Positions 18,953 to 30,603 of a stretch of DNA of 64,000 nt are shown here, piece after piece. The translations under genes were made by a program, and so were the position numbers. The DNA is from Sorghum bicolor (taxonomy: Eukaryota > Streptophyta > Magnoliopsida > Poales > Poaceae), in the NCBI RefSeq assembly GCF_000003195.3, contig NC_012875.2:14976387-15040386 (forward strand), in the 5' to 3' direction. The notes under the pieces are model-generated. The model searched no databases. It was not told where the DNA came from and was given only the letters and a program-made list of their open reading frames with translations. The first letter of the stretch is position 1. Each line of letters begins with the position of its first letter.

Positions 18953-21900
18953 ATGCCGATGCGTACCTGTGGATCTGACGGAGCCGGGTCCTCTCAGGGA
19001 GGGGATGATATCCCCAACCCTCCACCTGCTCCGCCTTCTCTGGCTGATGCCATTGCTCTTCTTTTGAGTGCCACTACCGACAACGCTCGCTTGTTGCATG
19101 AGTTAGCACAATGTCAACCACACCCCGCCCCAAACTTCAGAGCACAGCACAATGGGGATGGAGAAACTCAGTACGTGGACTTTACCGAGACAAGGCCCCC
19201 GGTATTCACTAAGGCTGATGAGCCTTTAGAAGCTGATGACTGGCTCCGAACAATGGAGCACAAGTTCAGTCTGATCCGATGTTCGGAAACTCAGAAGCCC
19301 CTGTTCGCAGCTCAACAGCTTCGGGGAGCTGCAGGTGCCTGGTGGGAGAACTTCGTAGCTATCCAAGCTCCAGGACACCAGGTCACCTGGACAGAGTTTA
19401 AGGACGCGTTCCGCGCCCATTACATCCCTGAAGGGCTTATGCCCATGAAGGCCGAAGAGTTTCTCGCCTTGCAGCAAGGTGATAAGAGTGTCATGGAATA
19501 CGTGGCAAAATTTAATCACCTCTCTCAGTACGCCACGGACCATGTGAACACGGACAGAAAGAAGAAGGCCTGTTTCATGCATGGTCTCAATACCAAACTT
19601 CAGACAATGATGACCACATGTCAAAATGCTACCTTCGACGAGGCGGTAAATATTGCTATCGCCTCAGAAGAAAAGAATAGAAAGCACAAAGAAGCCAAGA
19701 AGAAGGCTGCTTCTTCCTCCTTCTCTGGTCGCGGTCAAAAGCGCCAGAGAATCATTTATCATCCGCAGGGCCACGGACGCTTTTCAGCACCGCCACCTTA
19801 TCGTGGTCCTTTTTCCCCTCCACAATATAGACTAGGGCAGCAGGTATATCCTCGACCTACTGCCATCGCCACTGCACCACGCCAGCCGAACGCCCCAGGT
19901 GTTCGCCCCACTGCTCCGCCCAACCGCAATTATCCTTGTTTCAATTGTGGTAAGCCTGGGCATTTTTCCAAAGAGTGCCCCTACCCCCGCCAAACCAACC
20001 CCACTTTCCAAAGGCCACCCATGGGCCAACCCCAGCTGAGCCAATTCAGGACTAGGGCTCAGAAAGGACAAAATGTGCAAAGGGGTAAACCAGCGAAGAA
20101 AGTGGGACAAGTCTTCCATACAGAGGTGGAGACGATCCCGAAGGGTGAACCAGTAATGATGGGTACGTTTCCTGTTGCGAAACATCCTGCTTTAATGCTT
20201 TTCGATTCTGGTGCACCTCATACATTCATCAATCGCACCTTTGTGATAAAGCATGGCATACCCATTGGGGAAACACAAGATCATTTTTATATACAGTCGC
20301 CAGGAGGACGGCTGAGTTCTAAAGAAATGGTTCACCAGATACCCATCGAATTTGGTGGGCATAGTTTTCCCACTAGCATGATTGTTCTTAAAGACAAGAA
20401 GATTGATGTCATACTAGGCATGAACTGGATGGCACAACGAGGGGTTGTGCTAGACACTTTGCATCGAACCATTAAAATACCATTGCTCAATGAGAATTCT
20501 TATCTGCTAATTCAATTAGTTACTCCCAAACGGGCAATTGGGCAAGTTCATGCCACTAATGTGTCTGCAGTCAAAAATATCCCGGTAGTTCGGGATTTTC
20601 TGGATGTATTTCCTGAAGACCTACCAGGTCTGCCACCGGACCGGGATGTCCAGTTTAGTATAGAGTTAAAACCAGGGACAGCCCCAATATCTCGAAGGGC
20701 CTACCGTATGGCACCAAAAGGACTGGCCGAATTAAAAACCCAACTACAAGAGTTGATGCAAAAAGGTTTTATTCAGCCCAGCTCCTCTCCATGGGGTTGC
20801 CCAGCCTTATTTGTGAAAAAGAAAGATCAAACATTAAGGCTGTGTGTCGATTATCGTCCCCTGAATGAGGTGACGATTAAAAACAAGTACCCATTGCCCC
20901 GTATTGACTTACTATTTGACCAGTTAGCCGGGGCCAAGGTATTCTCAAAAATTGATTTGAGATCAGGGTACCACCAAATTAAAATTAGGCCGGAAGATGT
21001 ACCCAAAACGGCTTTTACAACCCGTTACGGGCTGTATGAATACTTGGTAATGTCTTTTGGGTTGACCAATGCACCGGCCCATTTCATGTACTTGATGAAC
21101 TCTGTCTTCATGCCAGAACTAGACAAATTCGTGGTCGTCTTCATCGATGACATCTTGATTTATTCCAAAACTAAGAAAGAACATGCTGAACATTTGAGAA
21201 TTGTGCTGACTCGCCTCAGGGAGCATCAACTATATGCCAAGTTCAGCAAATGTGAGTTCTGGCTGGACAAAATTCATTTCCTGGGTCACGTATTATCAGC
21301 GGACGGAGTCGCTGTAGACCCAGGTAAAGTAGAAGATGTGTTGAATTGGAAGCCCCCGACTACGGTACATGAGGTCCGTAGTTTTCCTAGTATGGCGGGA
21401 TATTACCGTCGCTTTATCCCGAACTTTTCAAGAGTCGCCAAACCAATCACGACCTTGCTCAAGAATCAAAAAAAATTTGTTTGGTCACCTCAATGTGAGC
21501 AAGCCTTTCAGACTCTGAAAAGGTTATTGACAACTGCACCTGTCTTAGCCTAGCCAGATATTGAAAAACCCTTTGATGTGTATTGTGACGCATCAGGGAT
21601 TGGGATAGGTTGTGTGCTAACGCAGGAGAGTCGAGTAATTGCATATGCTTCCAGACAGCTTAAACCACATGAAGAGAATTACCCAACCCATTATCTTGAA
21701 CTAGCCGCCGTAGTACATGCATTAAAGATCTGGCGCCATTATCTGTTGGGGAACACTTGTCATCTATACACGGATCATAAGAGCTTGAAATACATTTTCA
21801 CTCAAGCTGAACTGAATATGCGCCAGCGAAGGTGGCTAGAGTTGATCAAGGATTACGACCTTGAGGTGCATTATCACCCTGGCAAGGCGAATGTAGTAGC

Positions 21901-22984
21901 TGATGCCCTCAGTCGTAAGGCCCAATGTAATTGTTTAACAGTGACGCCTAAAGACATAACTTTGTGCCAAGAGCTAGAGAACTTGGGGATAGACATGATT
22001 TCCCAAGGAAGCCTTGCCAATCTAAAGATTGATTTCAATCTTGAAGCTCAAATCATAAAGGCACAAAAAGAGGATAAAGGCATGAAATATCGTAAAGAGA
22101 AAATTTCTAATAGAGCACCCACACAATTTGTCTCCCAGTTCTGGAAATGTTTACATGAATCCTTGGGCACCAAGCTTTTATACAGCACGGCCTACCACCC
22201 TGAAACCGGTGGGCAAACTGAAAGGGTGAATCAAACTCTAGAAGATCTATTAAGATCTTGTGGCCTGAATTTTCTGGATAAGTGGGATGACTGCTTGCCT
22301 CTAGCAGAGTTTTCCTACAACAATAGCTACCAAGAAAATATTAAGATGGCTCCCTTTGAGGCACTATATGGCCGTCGATGTTGAACTCCGTTACACTGGT
22401 CAAAACCTGGAGAAAGGTGGTTCTTTGGGGTTGACTTAGTGAAAGAGACTGAGAACAAAGTTAGACAAATCCAAAATAACTTGAAAGTTGCTCAGTCCCG
22501 ACAGAAAAGCAATGCCGATCAAAGACGTCGACCATTAAGGTTCGCCAAGGGTGATCATGTGTATTTGAAAGTATCCCCAATGAAAGGAGTAAATCGTTTT
22601 GGCGTTAAAGGCAAGTTAGCGCCCCGTTACATTGGTCCATTTCTAATCATTGACCGATGTGGACAGGTAGCTTACCGCCTGAAACTGCCCGAGCGGTTAT
22701 CCGGGATACACAATGTATTTCATGTGTCTCAACTGAAAAAGTGTCTTCGAGTATCGGACCAGGTTCAAGATATCAAAGATGTGGAACTTAAACCAGATCT
22801 AACTTATGCGGAGTATCCTATCCGAGTATTGGACCAAAGAGATAGAGTTACTCGAAGAACAACTACCAAGTGGTACAAGGTACAGTGGAACCAGCACTCT
22901 GAAGAGGAAGCCACATGGGAATCTGAAGATTACCTAATGGAGAATTTTTCGGAGTTCCACGCTTCTCTTCAAGACAACATCTGA
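18953..22984 (+). pseudogene. gag-pol: Decayed gag-pol polyprotein of element E
   Basis: The frame is open from ATG 18953 to a TAG at 21551 (866 codons). Gag core ([13 protein letters not shown]) is near residues 123-160, zinc knuckle [14 protein letters not shown] near 328, protease [11 protein letters not shown] with aspartate 418, and reverse transcriptase with FIDD near 730. After the stop, RNase H continues ([32 protein letters not shown]). The integrase has a large internal deletion: sequence jumps from [13 protein letters not shown] to a D-to-N-changed [13 protein letters not shown], so the zinc finger and two catalytic aspartates are gone; GGQTERVNQ with the glutamate remains. A TGA at 22382 follows LYGRRC. 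The tail keeps a chromodomain near 22810-22975 (YPIRVLDQRD, KWYKVQWNQH, ATWES). It cannot make a working integrase. Confidence 0.93.
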
Positions 22985-23171
22985 TAAATAGGAAGTGTAC
23001 TCTATTGAAGGAAAAGAGTAGCCAAAGCCATGTACTTAGTGCACATATATGTTTATGTTTGAGTAGTCTTCCCCAGCTTCTTGTCTTATGAAAAGGTTGA
23101 AGATGAAATAGTTTGACAAATTTCCTTTTCCATTACGTATCCTAAGATTTTAAATCTCGGGGACGGGATTT

Positions 23172-23188
23172 CTTTAAGGGGGAAGGGC
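23172..23188 (+). other. Polypurine tract of element E
   Basis: TTTAAGGGGGAAGGGC lies immediately before the LTR start TGTAACATCCCC. It would prime plus-strand DNA synthesis. The 22985-23171 stretch is short non-coding 3' sequence that includes the common chromovirus motif GGGGACGGGATTTC. Confidence 0.9.
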
Positions 23189-23647
23189 TGTAACATCCCC
23201 GATGTTACGGTTACTAAAACTTGATCATGTCATCATGATCATTGCATCGCATACCTGCTAAGCACCTTATTATGCATCAACTTAAAACAAATTTATTTTG
23301 ATTGGTTGTGCTTAGGGAATGAAAGTGTGCTCACATTGTGTATTGATGCTTGTGTTGGTTGCTAAAACCCTAGGGTGAAAGATTTCCGAAAGATTAGGGG
23401 GGGAAAACCCTGATTTTAGAACCATAGATTTGCCCCCTTTTGTGTAACTTAAAAACTAAGCAAAATTTGGGGATGAATTCAAAAGCAAAAGTGTAGATCT
23501 TGTCAAGATGTACAACTTTGGTGTTTTGAGTTTTTGAAGTTTCATTACAAAATTCAAAGTAATTTTGAAAATACAGATTTCCAGAAAGTGTCCCCTTTTC
23601 CAATTTGAATCTCCAATTCAAAATCTATTTGGAATTTTGAAAAGTGA

Positions 23648-23696
23648 CCAACATGAAAGTTGTAGAGCTCAAAAAGCTGAACAACTTTCATGTTGG
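23648..23696. repeat. 16-bp perfect inverted repeat in the E LTR
   Basis: CCAACATGAAAGTTGT at 23648-23663 and its exact complement at 23681-23696 flank a 17-base spacer. The second E-type LTR keeps it at 58422-58469 with 15 paired bases, so it is a family feature. Confidence 0.9.
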
Positions 23697-24109
23697 GAGT
23701 TTTTCAAGTTGTTCAGGAAAATCAAAGGTAATTTTGGAAATTATGTTTTGCCCTAATTCAAAAATTTGAATTTTCCTAAATTGAGATTTTAATTTCAAAC
23801 TTTCTGGTCAAATTCACCAATTTCCACTCAGATTCAGCTTTGGTCACCAAAAGGAGTTTTGTAGCTTGTAAAATTCTGCACAACTTTGGTTTTAACAGAT
23901 TTTGGACTTTAATTCAAAATTTGGTCGAATTTTGCAAAAAACAGAGAAGAGGGGATAAGGGACAGCTACAGTGACCCGATAGGGATCACGGCGCCCTGTC
24001 CAGCGCGGCCGCCGCGCGCGCAGCACCACGTGCGCGCGTGCAAGCACGCAGCCTGCTTGCCTGCCTGTGTCGCCAGGCGACGTGGAAGCCGGGCGTCTCC
24101 TCCGTTCGC

Positions 24110-24117
24110 AATATAAG
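24110..24117 (+). promoter_or_regulatory. Candidate TATA box of the E LTR
   Basis: CAATATAAGCCTCTCC occurs in a GC-rich setting, as expected of a plant core promoter, about 920 bases into the LTR. In the sister LTR the aligned site reads GATAAAGCC on the minus strand, so one copy has drifted. Confidence 0.45.
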
Positions 24118-27100
24118 CCTCTCCACCGGCCGACATGCCCCTTTTGTTTCCCTCACGCCCGACGCTGGTGAACTTTGTCGGCCTCAAAATTCATCGTGTC
24201 CACTCCCTTTCCGAGCCACCTTAGCACACCAGCAGCTCCGCCCTGAGCTCCGCCATCGTTTGCGCCCCTGAGCGCAAGCGCTAACCCCTCCTAGCCCGCA
24301 ACCGAGCCGTTTCTCTCCCGACTCCGGCCGAAGCGCCGCCGCGAGCACCTCACCGCGGCTAGGCCTGCTCTGAGCTCCTCTACTGCCATCGTTTGCTTCG
24401 CTGAAATCGCGGTGAGCCACCGATATTTATGCGCTATCCAATTCGCGCTCTACTCGCTCGTAGTGGCCGGCGTTTGCTCGGCCGAGGTGGCCGTCCGCCG
24501 CGCCCGTGGCCGTGGGAGCTAGACTAGGAGAGAGCGCGTGTTTAGGGGGTCCAGAGGTGCGCCATGGAGTGGAGGACGCGACCAACGAGTCGCGAGGGGC
24601 GAAGATGGCGCGGATGGCTCGGTCGTGCCGTTGATTCGGCCGGCCGGAGCTTGAAGACGAAGCTGACAGTGGGGGCCCGCTGTCAGCGACGCCGTGAGTG
24701 GAGGCGAGGGCGCGCGCAGCGCCCGCGCGGGCCGAGCGCGGACGGGCCGGCCTGCGGGCCGAGTTCCTAGGCTGCTCGCGGCATAGTGTTGTTTTCCTTT
24801 TTCTGTTTATGCCAAATTTGTTGTATGTTTGAATTTGAATAGAAAATCATGTACTGATCCAAAAATGATGAAACTTTTTGTGTAGGTTCCATAAAATAAA
24901 TAGAACATAGGAAAAGTATTAGGTTCTATTTTCTGGTTGTTTGCGTGTGTATAAAAATTGCCTCTTTTAATTAGTAAATAAAACTTCTATGAATTTTAAT
25001 AATTTATTGATATGTCCAAAAATCACCAAAATTTGGGGGATGCCTCTGAATATTATTCCCTGGCTCCACACAAAATTTGGTGGTATTTGGATAATGTTGG
25101 AATAAAATATTATTAAACCCTTAATTAGTAATTAAATAATAATTCTAGGATAATTAGGTAATAATTAGTTAAATTCTCAAAATTAGGGTTTGAGTGATTT
25201 TGGGATTGTGTGAGTACCTGAGGTCATTAACCCTAATGACCTTTGGCATTTAATTATTGTTTGGCATCAATGCTTAATTATTGTCATTAATACTTAATTA
25301 ATAATTAATCAAGGTAAAAGGAATTAATAATTAGTTAATTAAGAATAATTATGAATTAAGAGAAATCTTGATTTACAGATGCAACCTCTTGGGTAAAGAT
25401 ACTAAGATATTAAACAACTTTAATTGTTGTTTAGTCTGTATTGCACCAAGAAGGCCATTTGTACTTAACTCGGTCCTTCTTAAATATTTGTCATATGCAT
25501 ATCATGAGCATTCATCATTTTGCGTATAGTGCATGTGACCGAAGGAGCAACCGTTGAACCGAACCCCGAGGTCGGTGCTCCGTTCGAGGAAGTAGGATCC
25601 GAGACTTGGGAAGTCTCCGAGGAACCCTCTCAGCTCTGCAACCAAGGCAAGCCCCGGATGCATTAACCCCTCCTTGAATGTTTTTAAATCTTTTATCACT
25701 TATGAATTGAAAATGCTGCATTAGATAGTTGAGAATTGGGATAACCTACTTGCTGCATTTACTACCTTGATTTTTGTTATCTTGTCCTTTGCACTAGTTA
25801 TATTTTAAAATCGCGTAGTAATGCTTAGCCCTGCTATTAGATAGGTTTCCAAAACAAGAAAGTTTGAAGGGTTGTTGTGGAATACACTTATGTTCAATGA
25901 TGTTTCAACTTGAGACTGGTCGGTGGACTTGCTTTAAAAATAGAGTCTTAAAGTAGTGTCTCCAACTGTGTCGGTTAAGGACCGGTCCGTTGATGGCCTG
26001 CTGGGTTGAGAATTTATAGTACTAGCCACTTGCCCTCGGCAAGCCCAATCTTGTGATCCCTCGATGCGAACAGCTACTCGCGCACTGGGCGTGGAGCGAT
26101 GGCGAGAGTAGTTTGTACCCACCTTACGGATCTGAGATGACCAGGAAACATCTAGATCGGCTATAGGATGGTGGAGTACTGTGCTCTCGGGTGCCGCGAA
26201 CCTAGTCAAATCTGGGGAGAGCTAGATTTGGGTTGACATATGCAAGATTTGGTTCTACATATGTCGGGTGGTTAGGAACTCCAGCTGGATTGCTAAGCGA
26301 TTCGAATCGTCGTTGCTCCCCGATTGGGAGACTCAATTCCTTCGACCCTCATCGTAGATAATTATGCAACTAAGTGATAAAATGAGAAAGGGGAAAATGT
26401 CTCATGAGGTTCGGATCCCAATTCCCAGACTCAGAGTGACATGAAGCTATGGCCGTTGAACAGAAAATACTTTGATTAAGGACTAAGAACTCACAGACCT
26501 GTCTGTGAGAAGCAACTAGATAGACTGTCATCGAACTCGTCGGCCTCTTAAGGAGAGGAATTCGCGGGTAAAACTTGAAAGTAAGGATGCACTATTAGTA
26601 AGCTTTTTAGCAAAACCCTTTGGCTCCTTGCTCAGCCACCCCTTGACTACCCTAAGCCTGCATTCCTACTTTCTCCTCTTTTTCCACCGGGTAAGTCTTG
26701 TTGACTACTTCTGTACTCAGGGTTTTATAACCCCTGTTGCAGGTGAAGCTCAGGAGCCGACATGTTTCGGACCCTATTGTGTGACCGTCGTCGAGGTTGA
26801 CGACGAGGAAGAGTGAGCGTGACCCATGGGCAGGGTCTGTAAATTTGTAATCTGTGTACTGAAGTTTAAGCTGCTCCGCTGGACCTGGTTTGTAATAACA
26901 CTCTACTATTTGGAAGAACTACTTTTGTAAATTAAGTTATGTAATACTTCCGCTGTTTTACTCTAAAATATTATTTTGGTCTTATGTCGTTTGTGATACT
27001 GCAATGTCTTTGCAACGAGTGATCCTGGTGTTAAGGTGGCCACTTGCTATCCGGTAAGGGCGAGGAGAAGAAATTTTCGTTAATTGACCATTGCTGGTGG

Positions 27101-27261
27101 TCAAGACGAGCTTGTTTGATACGCCCCAGGTAGCGGTGGAACGAGCGTCCTAAGATGCTCATCGGACTTCTAGAGTGGGAGGATCCCCGGCATCACCGTC
27201 AGAGGTCCTTGGGACAATGACAGGTGTCGGTGGGCCCAAACACTTAGGAGGTTTTGCCACA

Positions 27262-27974
27262 CATAAGCAATATATTGAAGTAGAACAAAGTCATATTCAT
27301 AATATTGAAGAACAAAGATAATTAGAAGAGCAATTAGGAGCACAATTAGAGAATTACCAAGAATCCTCTTGACAGATTCGGAAACCAATCGAAGATTGAC
27401 TCCTTCTAGTTCTAATCCTATGTAGCTATGCTAATCTAGATGTCTAATTGATGTGGTGGCTCTAATCTTGATCAGATGCTTCTTCTCCCTTGAGAATAAT
27501 GAATTAGGGTTGAGAGGCTCTCTCCTCTAGGGGCCAGGGGGTCTGGTTTTATAGTCCCTTCAAGTGAATATGGGCCGTTGGATCAAACCGACATTGATTG
27601 AACGGTTATCCTTGATCCTTTAGGTCGGTGGAGATCTTCCCCGAAACAGAGTCCTAATTGGACTCAGAGAGGGGGCGGGCGCCCAGGGCAACTGGGTGGG
27701 CGCCCAGTCCCTGGCTTCGTTCGGGCTCCGCTTCCTTCCCGTGGCTTCTGGAGTCTTCTGGATGTAAGATAATTACGCGGCATGTTGATATCTCTATGTA
27801 ATCCCGATGTGTGGGCCTTTCTTCCGTATTTCCTGATAACCCCCTGCAGAAACAGACAAACACCAAAACTCGTGGAATTCTGTCAGATAAAACCCTAAGT
27901 CTAGATGTTGATTTCATTTGGATCCTTTTCTTTGTTTATTTGATAATTAAATTTGATACTTAAGGACCGTCAAC
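27262..27974 (-). repeat. B-family LTR fragment (B0), cut by element E
   Basis: It begins in mid-LTR at CATAAGCAATATATTG and follows the B consensus to CTTAAGGACCGTCAAC, one base short of the canonical end. Its left half should lie beyond the E element, outside the window. CATAA at 27262-27266 would be the right target duplication of E. At 27975 it joins a gag fragment without the usual polypurine tract, so this end is either an outer LTR end or a rearrangement junction. Confidence 0.85.
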
Positions 27975-28785
27975 GGTGCATACCTCCAGCTCTCTTGCGT
28001 GTCTGGGTCCTTTCTTCATTCCAGCTTTGGTTGGATGCCATCTTCTCCACAAGAGTTGTGGCTTGTGATATAGTGAGTGATAGGAATGCTCCTCCAGCTG
28101 CAGCATCCATGGTCTCTCGGGCACTGTTGCCGAGCCCATGATAAAACGTTTGCATCAGTAGCCAGCTCTCCATTCCATGATGGGGACATTCTAGGATGTA
28201 GTCTTGGAAGCGCTCCCATGCTTCCGCAACAGATTCATCATGTTGTTGCTGAAAACTTGTAATTTTCCCACAGAGAGCATTGGTCTTGCCCATGGGAAAG
28301 TACTTAGCCAGAAAGTTCGTGGAACAGAGTGCCCACGTAGTATTCTTCTCCTTTGTAGCGTAGAATCACTACTTCGCTCTTCCTAATTGTGAAAATGGAG
28401 AGAGGTGAAGTAGTATAGCATCTCTGGGGACTCCTAATATGGTGAACATGCTGCAAATCTTAGCATCTTCGTGTGCCTTCCCACAGAACTGGTTGGATTG
28501 CACCATGTTGATAAGTCCAGGCTTGAGCTCAAAGTTGCCATCGATCTCTGCGGCAGGTCCAGTACGGATGTTGTCCGTAGTGGGAGCTGAGAACTCGCGG
28601 ATCGATTTGTTCGCCATGACTTCGAACTCTGAGGACAAGTTCCAGGTGAAACTTCGGTGACCTTCTTGATTGGATGAAGCTTCGTGCTGAAGTGTTGATG
28701 ATCTCTTCTTGAGCTTGGCTCTTGTTTTTCTGAATAATGCTTCAGGATTGTCAACAAAATTTCCTAAAAGATGTCTTCTATTCAT
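27975..28785 (-). pseudogene. gag: N-terminal Gag of B2 (inverted fragment)
   Basis: It starts MNRRHLLGNFVDNPEALF at 28785 and matches element B Gag (46291-48072) to about residue 285, ending near RAGGMH at 27975. It carries frameshifts and a deletion around 28369-28293 (the LQHFLEI region and the KQWFYATKE region are affected). The remaining Gag core text includes ERFQDYILECPHHGMESWLL and ARETMDAAAGGAFLSLT. The rest of the gene resumes on the other strand at 30604. Confidence 0.85.
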
Positions 28786-28830
28786 ACATTACCCTGCATA
28801 AAATAAAATAGAAAATAATAGGGTCAACCT

Positions 28831-28848
28831 TCCCCAGCAACGGCGCCA
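28831..28848 (-). other. Primer binding site, tRNA-Asp (B2)
   Basis: The minus strand matches TGGCGCCGTTGCCGGGGA with one change (G to T at the fifth base from the 3' end). It sits 8 bases from the LTR end at 28857. It shows the LTR at 28857-30467 is a 5' LTR in minus orientation. Confidence 0.88.
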
Positions 28849-28856
28849 AAAAAGCT

Positions 28857-30467
28857 TGTTGGGCATTCTTAACGTCACTACCAAAAGTAGACTTAGTTCT
28901 CTAATTTTGATAACGGCGCCACAAATGCCAAATATATCCCTCATGCCACTTAAGCCAAGTTGTCATCCCCAGCATGACATGAAAGACGCGGTATTGAAAT
29001 ATGCAATTGCTCTTCTAAATAAATAACAAATAAGATCTGCAAGCGCACAGATTAATACCGATGTAGCATTTTAACCGGGAAGTATTCCAGGTATCGTTAT
29101 TATATTTTACCACTAGGAAGGGATTGCTAAACATCAATGTTGATTATAGAATGGAATATAGAATTGAGTATCTATCATTGCATGTATAATTGAGAACATT
29201 TATCTATCTCTTTCATACAGGGATAAGTGTCACATAGAGGATATATATAAAGTAATGAATGGTGACAAAGATAATTAATCTGATCAGTATAACTTTGCCA
29301 CATATAAATATGATAAGCACCTCAATTAGATATTCTAGCAAGTCATTAGCATGGAATTAGGACGAACTACAAGAATATTTCCTAAGTTATTCTCAACTAT
29401 ACAGTCTAGCATATCATAGTTAGTGCAATTATACTTAGCAATCATTGCAAGACAGGACTACGCCCATGCATAGTGATATTATCAAGGAATATGAGAAACA
29501 TCACAATCACTCCACTGTAATAGTGTTGCTCTGCCAGCTCTATACACGAGAGGGGGACTATATAAGAATCAATGGAGCTGTCACTACCACGAACTACCCC
29601 ACGATCTAGCATATAGAGTACAATCGCAGATAAATACGGTATAAGCACCACGCCTACACAATATCTATCATTTACCCATGGATCCGATGGATAAACGCTA
29701 TACGATCCTAAACATGTATATAATTCCAATTTAACTAAGCCAAGTATATAACTATGATAAACTAAGAACAATATAATTGCGAATATAAACAAGTAGAGCA
29801 AAGTCATAATCAATATATTGAAGTAGAACAAAATCATATTCATAATATCGAAGAACAAAGATGAACAAGAGAGAATTACCAAGAATCCTCTTGACAGATC
29901 CGGAAACCAATCGAAGATTGACTCCTTCTAGTTCTAATCCTATGTAGCTATGCTAATCTAGAGATCTAATTGATGTGGTGGCTCTAGGGCTTGATCAGAG
30001 GCTTCTTCTCCCAAGATGAATAATGAATTAGGGTTGAGAGGTGCTCTCCTCTAGGGGCCAGGGGTGGCCGTCGGATCAAACCGACATTAATCGCACGGTT
30101 TTGCTTGATCCTTTAGGTCGGTGGAGCATGATCCACGAAGTTGAAGCTGATTGGTGGAGAGGCCAGGGCCGGCGCCCAAGGGGGGAGGGCGGACGTCCTG
30201 CCCCCGAGCCCGTTCGGTCTCCCGTTCGTTCCCGTGGCTTCTGAACTCTTCTAGATGTAGGATAATTGCGCGGCACGTTAATATCTCTATGTAAACCCGA
30301 CGTGTGGGCCTTTCTTTCGTATTTTCTCATAACCCCCTGCAGAAATAGACAAAACCAAACCTCGTGGAATTCTGTCAGATAAAACCCTAAGTCTGGATGT
30401 CGGTTGCATTTGGATCCTTTTCTTTGTTTATTTGATAATTAAATTTGATACTTAAGGACCGTCAATA
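28857..30467 (-). repeat. 5' LTR of B2 (inverted), 1611 bp
   Basis: It starts TGTTGGGCATTC and ends CCGTCAATA, where the family has CCGTCAACA. Its TATA region is altered: the segment around 30060 lacks the GGTTTTATAGTC block seen in other copies. The GC-rich motif pair is degenerate (GGCCGGCGCCC and GGGCGGACGTCC, about 30165-30200). It shares diagnostic variants with the plus-strand LTR at 50403-52058. Confidence 0.85.
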
Positions 30468-30603
30468 GGCGTTACCAATTATCAACACCGAGCTCCGGGT
30501 CGAGGTAATGGAGACTCCGAGCCTTCCTTTTCGTTCTCTACCATGCTCTTTTGCTCTCACATCGGTGTCAAACGTTGCAGAGCTTCTCCAACCTGCCATC
30601 GCG
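30468..30603. other. Junction segment: 20-bp C-type LTR head plus unassigned DNA
   Basis: The complement of 30468-30487 reads TGTTGATAATTGGTAACGCC, close to the start of the C-type LTR at 16967. The remaining 116 bases match nothing else in the window. So the B2 5' LTR had inserted 20 bp inside a C-type LTR, and this is a fragment of its former left flank. Confidence 0.55.

Larger units (their letters stand above)
18201..27261 (+). mobile_element. Element E: Ty3/gypsy chromovirus (Tekay/Del-like), 5' part outside window
   Basis: Order: ORF0 (truncated), gag-pro-RT-RNase H-integrase with chromodomain, polypurine tract, 4073-bp 3' LTR. A chromodomain at the integrase C-terminus defines chromoviruses. 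Its 5' LTR, primer site and first 54 codons of ORF0 are missing because the composite element at 10074-18200 was inserted there; that part should lie left of the window. The 3' LTR ends TTTGCCACA at 27261, followed by CATAA inside a B-family LTR, so E itself inserted into that LTR. Confidence 0.9.
23189..27261 (+). repeat. 3' LTR of element E (4073 bp)
   Basis: It runs from TGTAACATCCCCGATG to TTTGCCACA and is the counterpart of 54877-58929 (minus). It contains an AT-rich first part with imperfect repeats around ACAACTTT, a GC-rich stretch at about 23990-24780 with a candidate TATA box, a very AT-rich block at about 25080-25390, and a U5-like end. The short frame at 26628-26816 (ending VVEVDDEEE) crosses a splice-acceptor-like TTGCAG and is not annotated as a gene. 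Confidence 0.93.

Noticed and set aside
24038..24770. Several GC-rich frames in the E LTR
   Set aside because: They overlap on both strands in a GC-rich promoter region and are not kept in the sister LTR.
26628..26816. 62-codon acidic frame near the end of the E LTR
   Set aside because: Short, crosses a splice-acceptor-like site, and the sister LTR does not keep it clearly.
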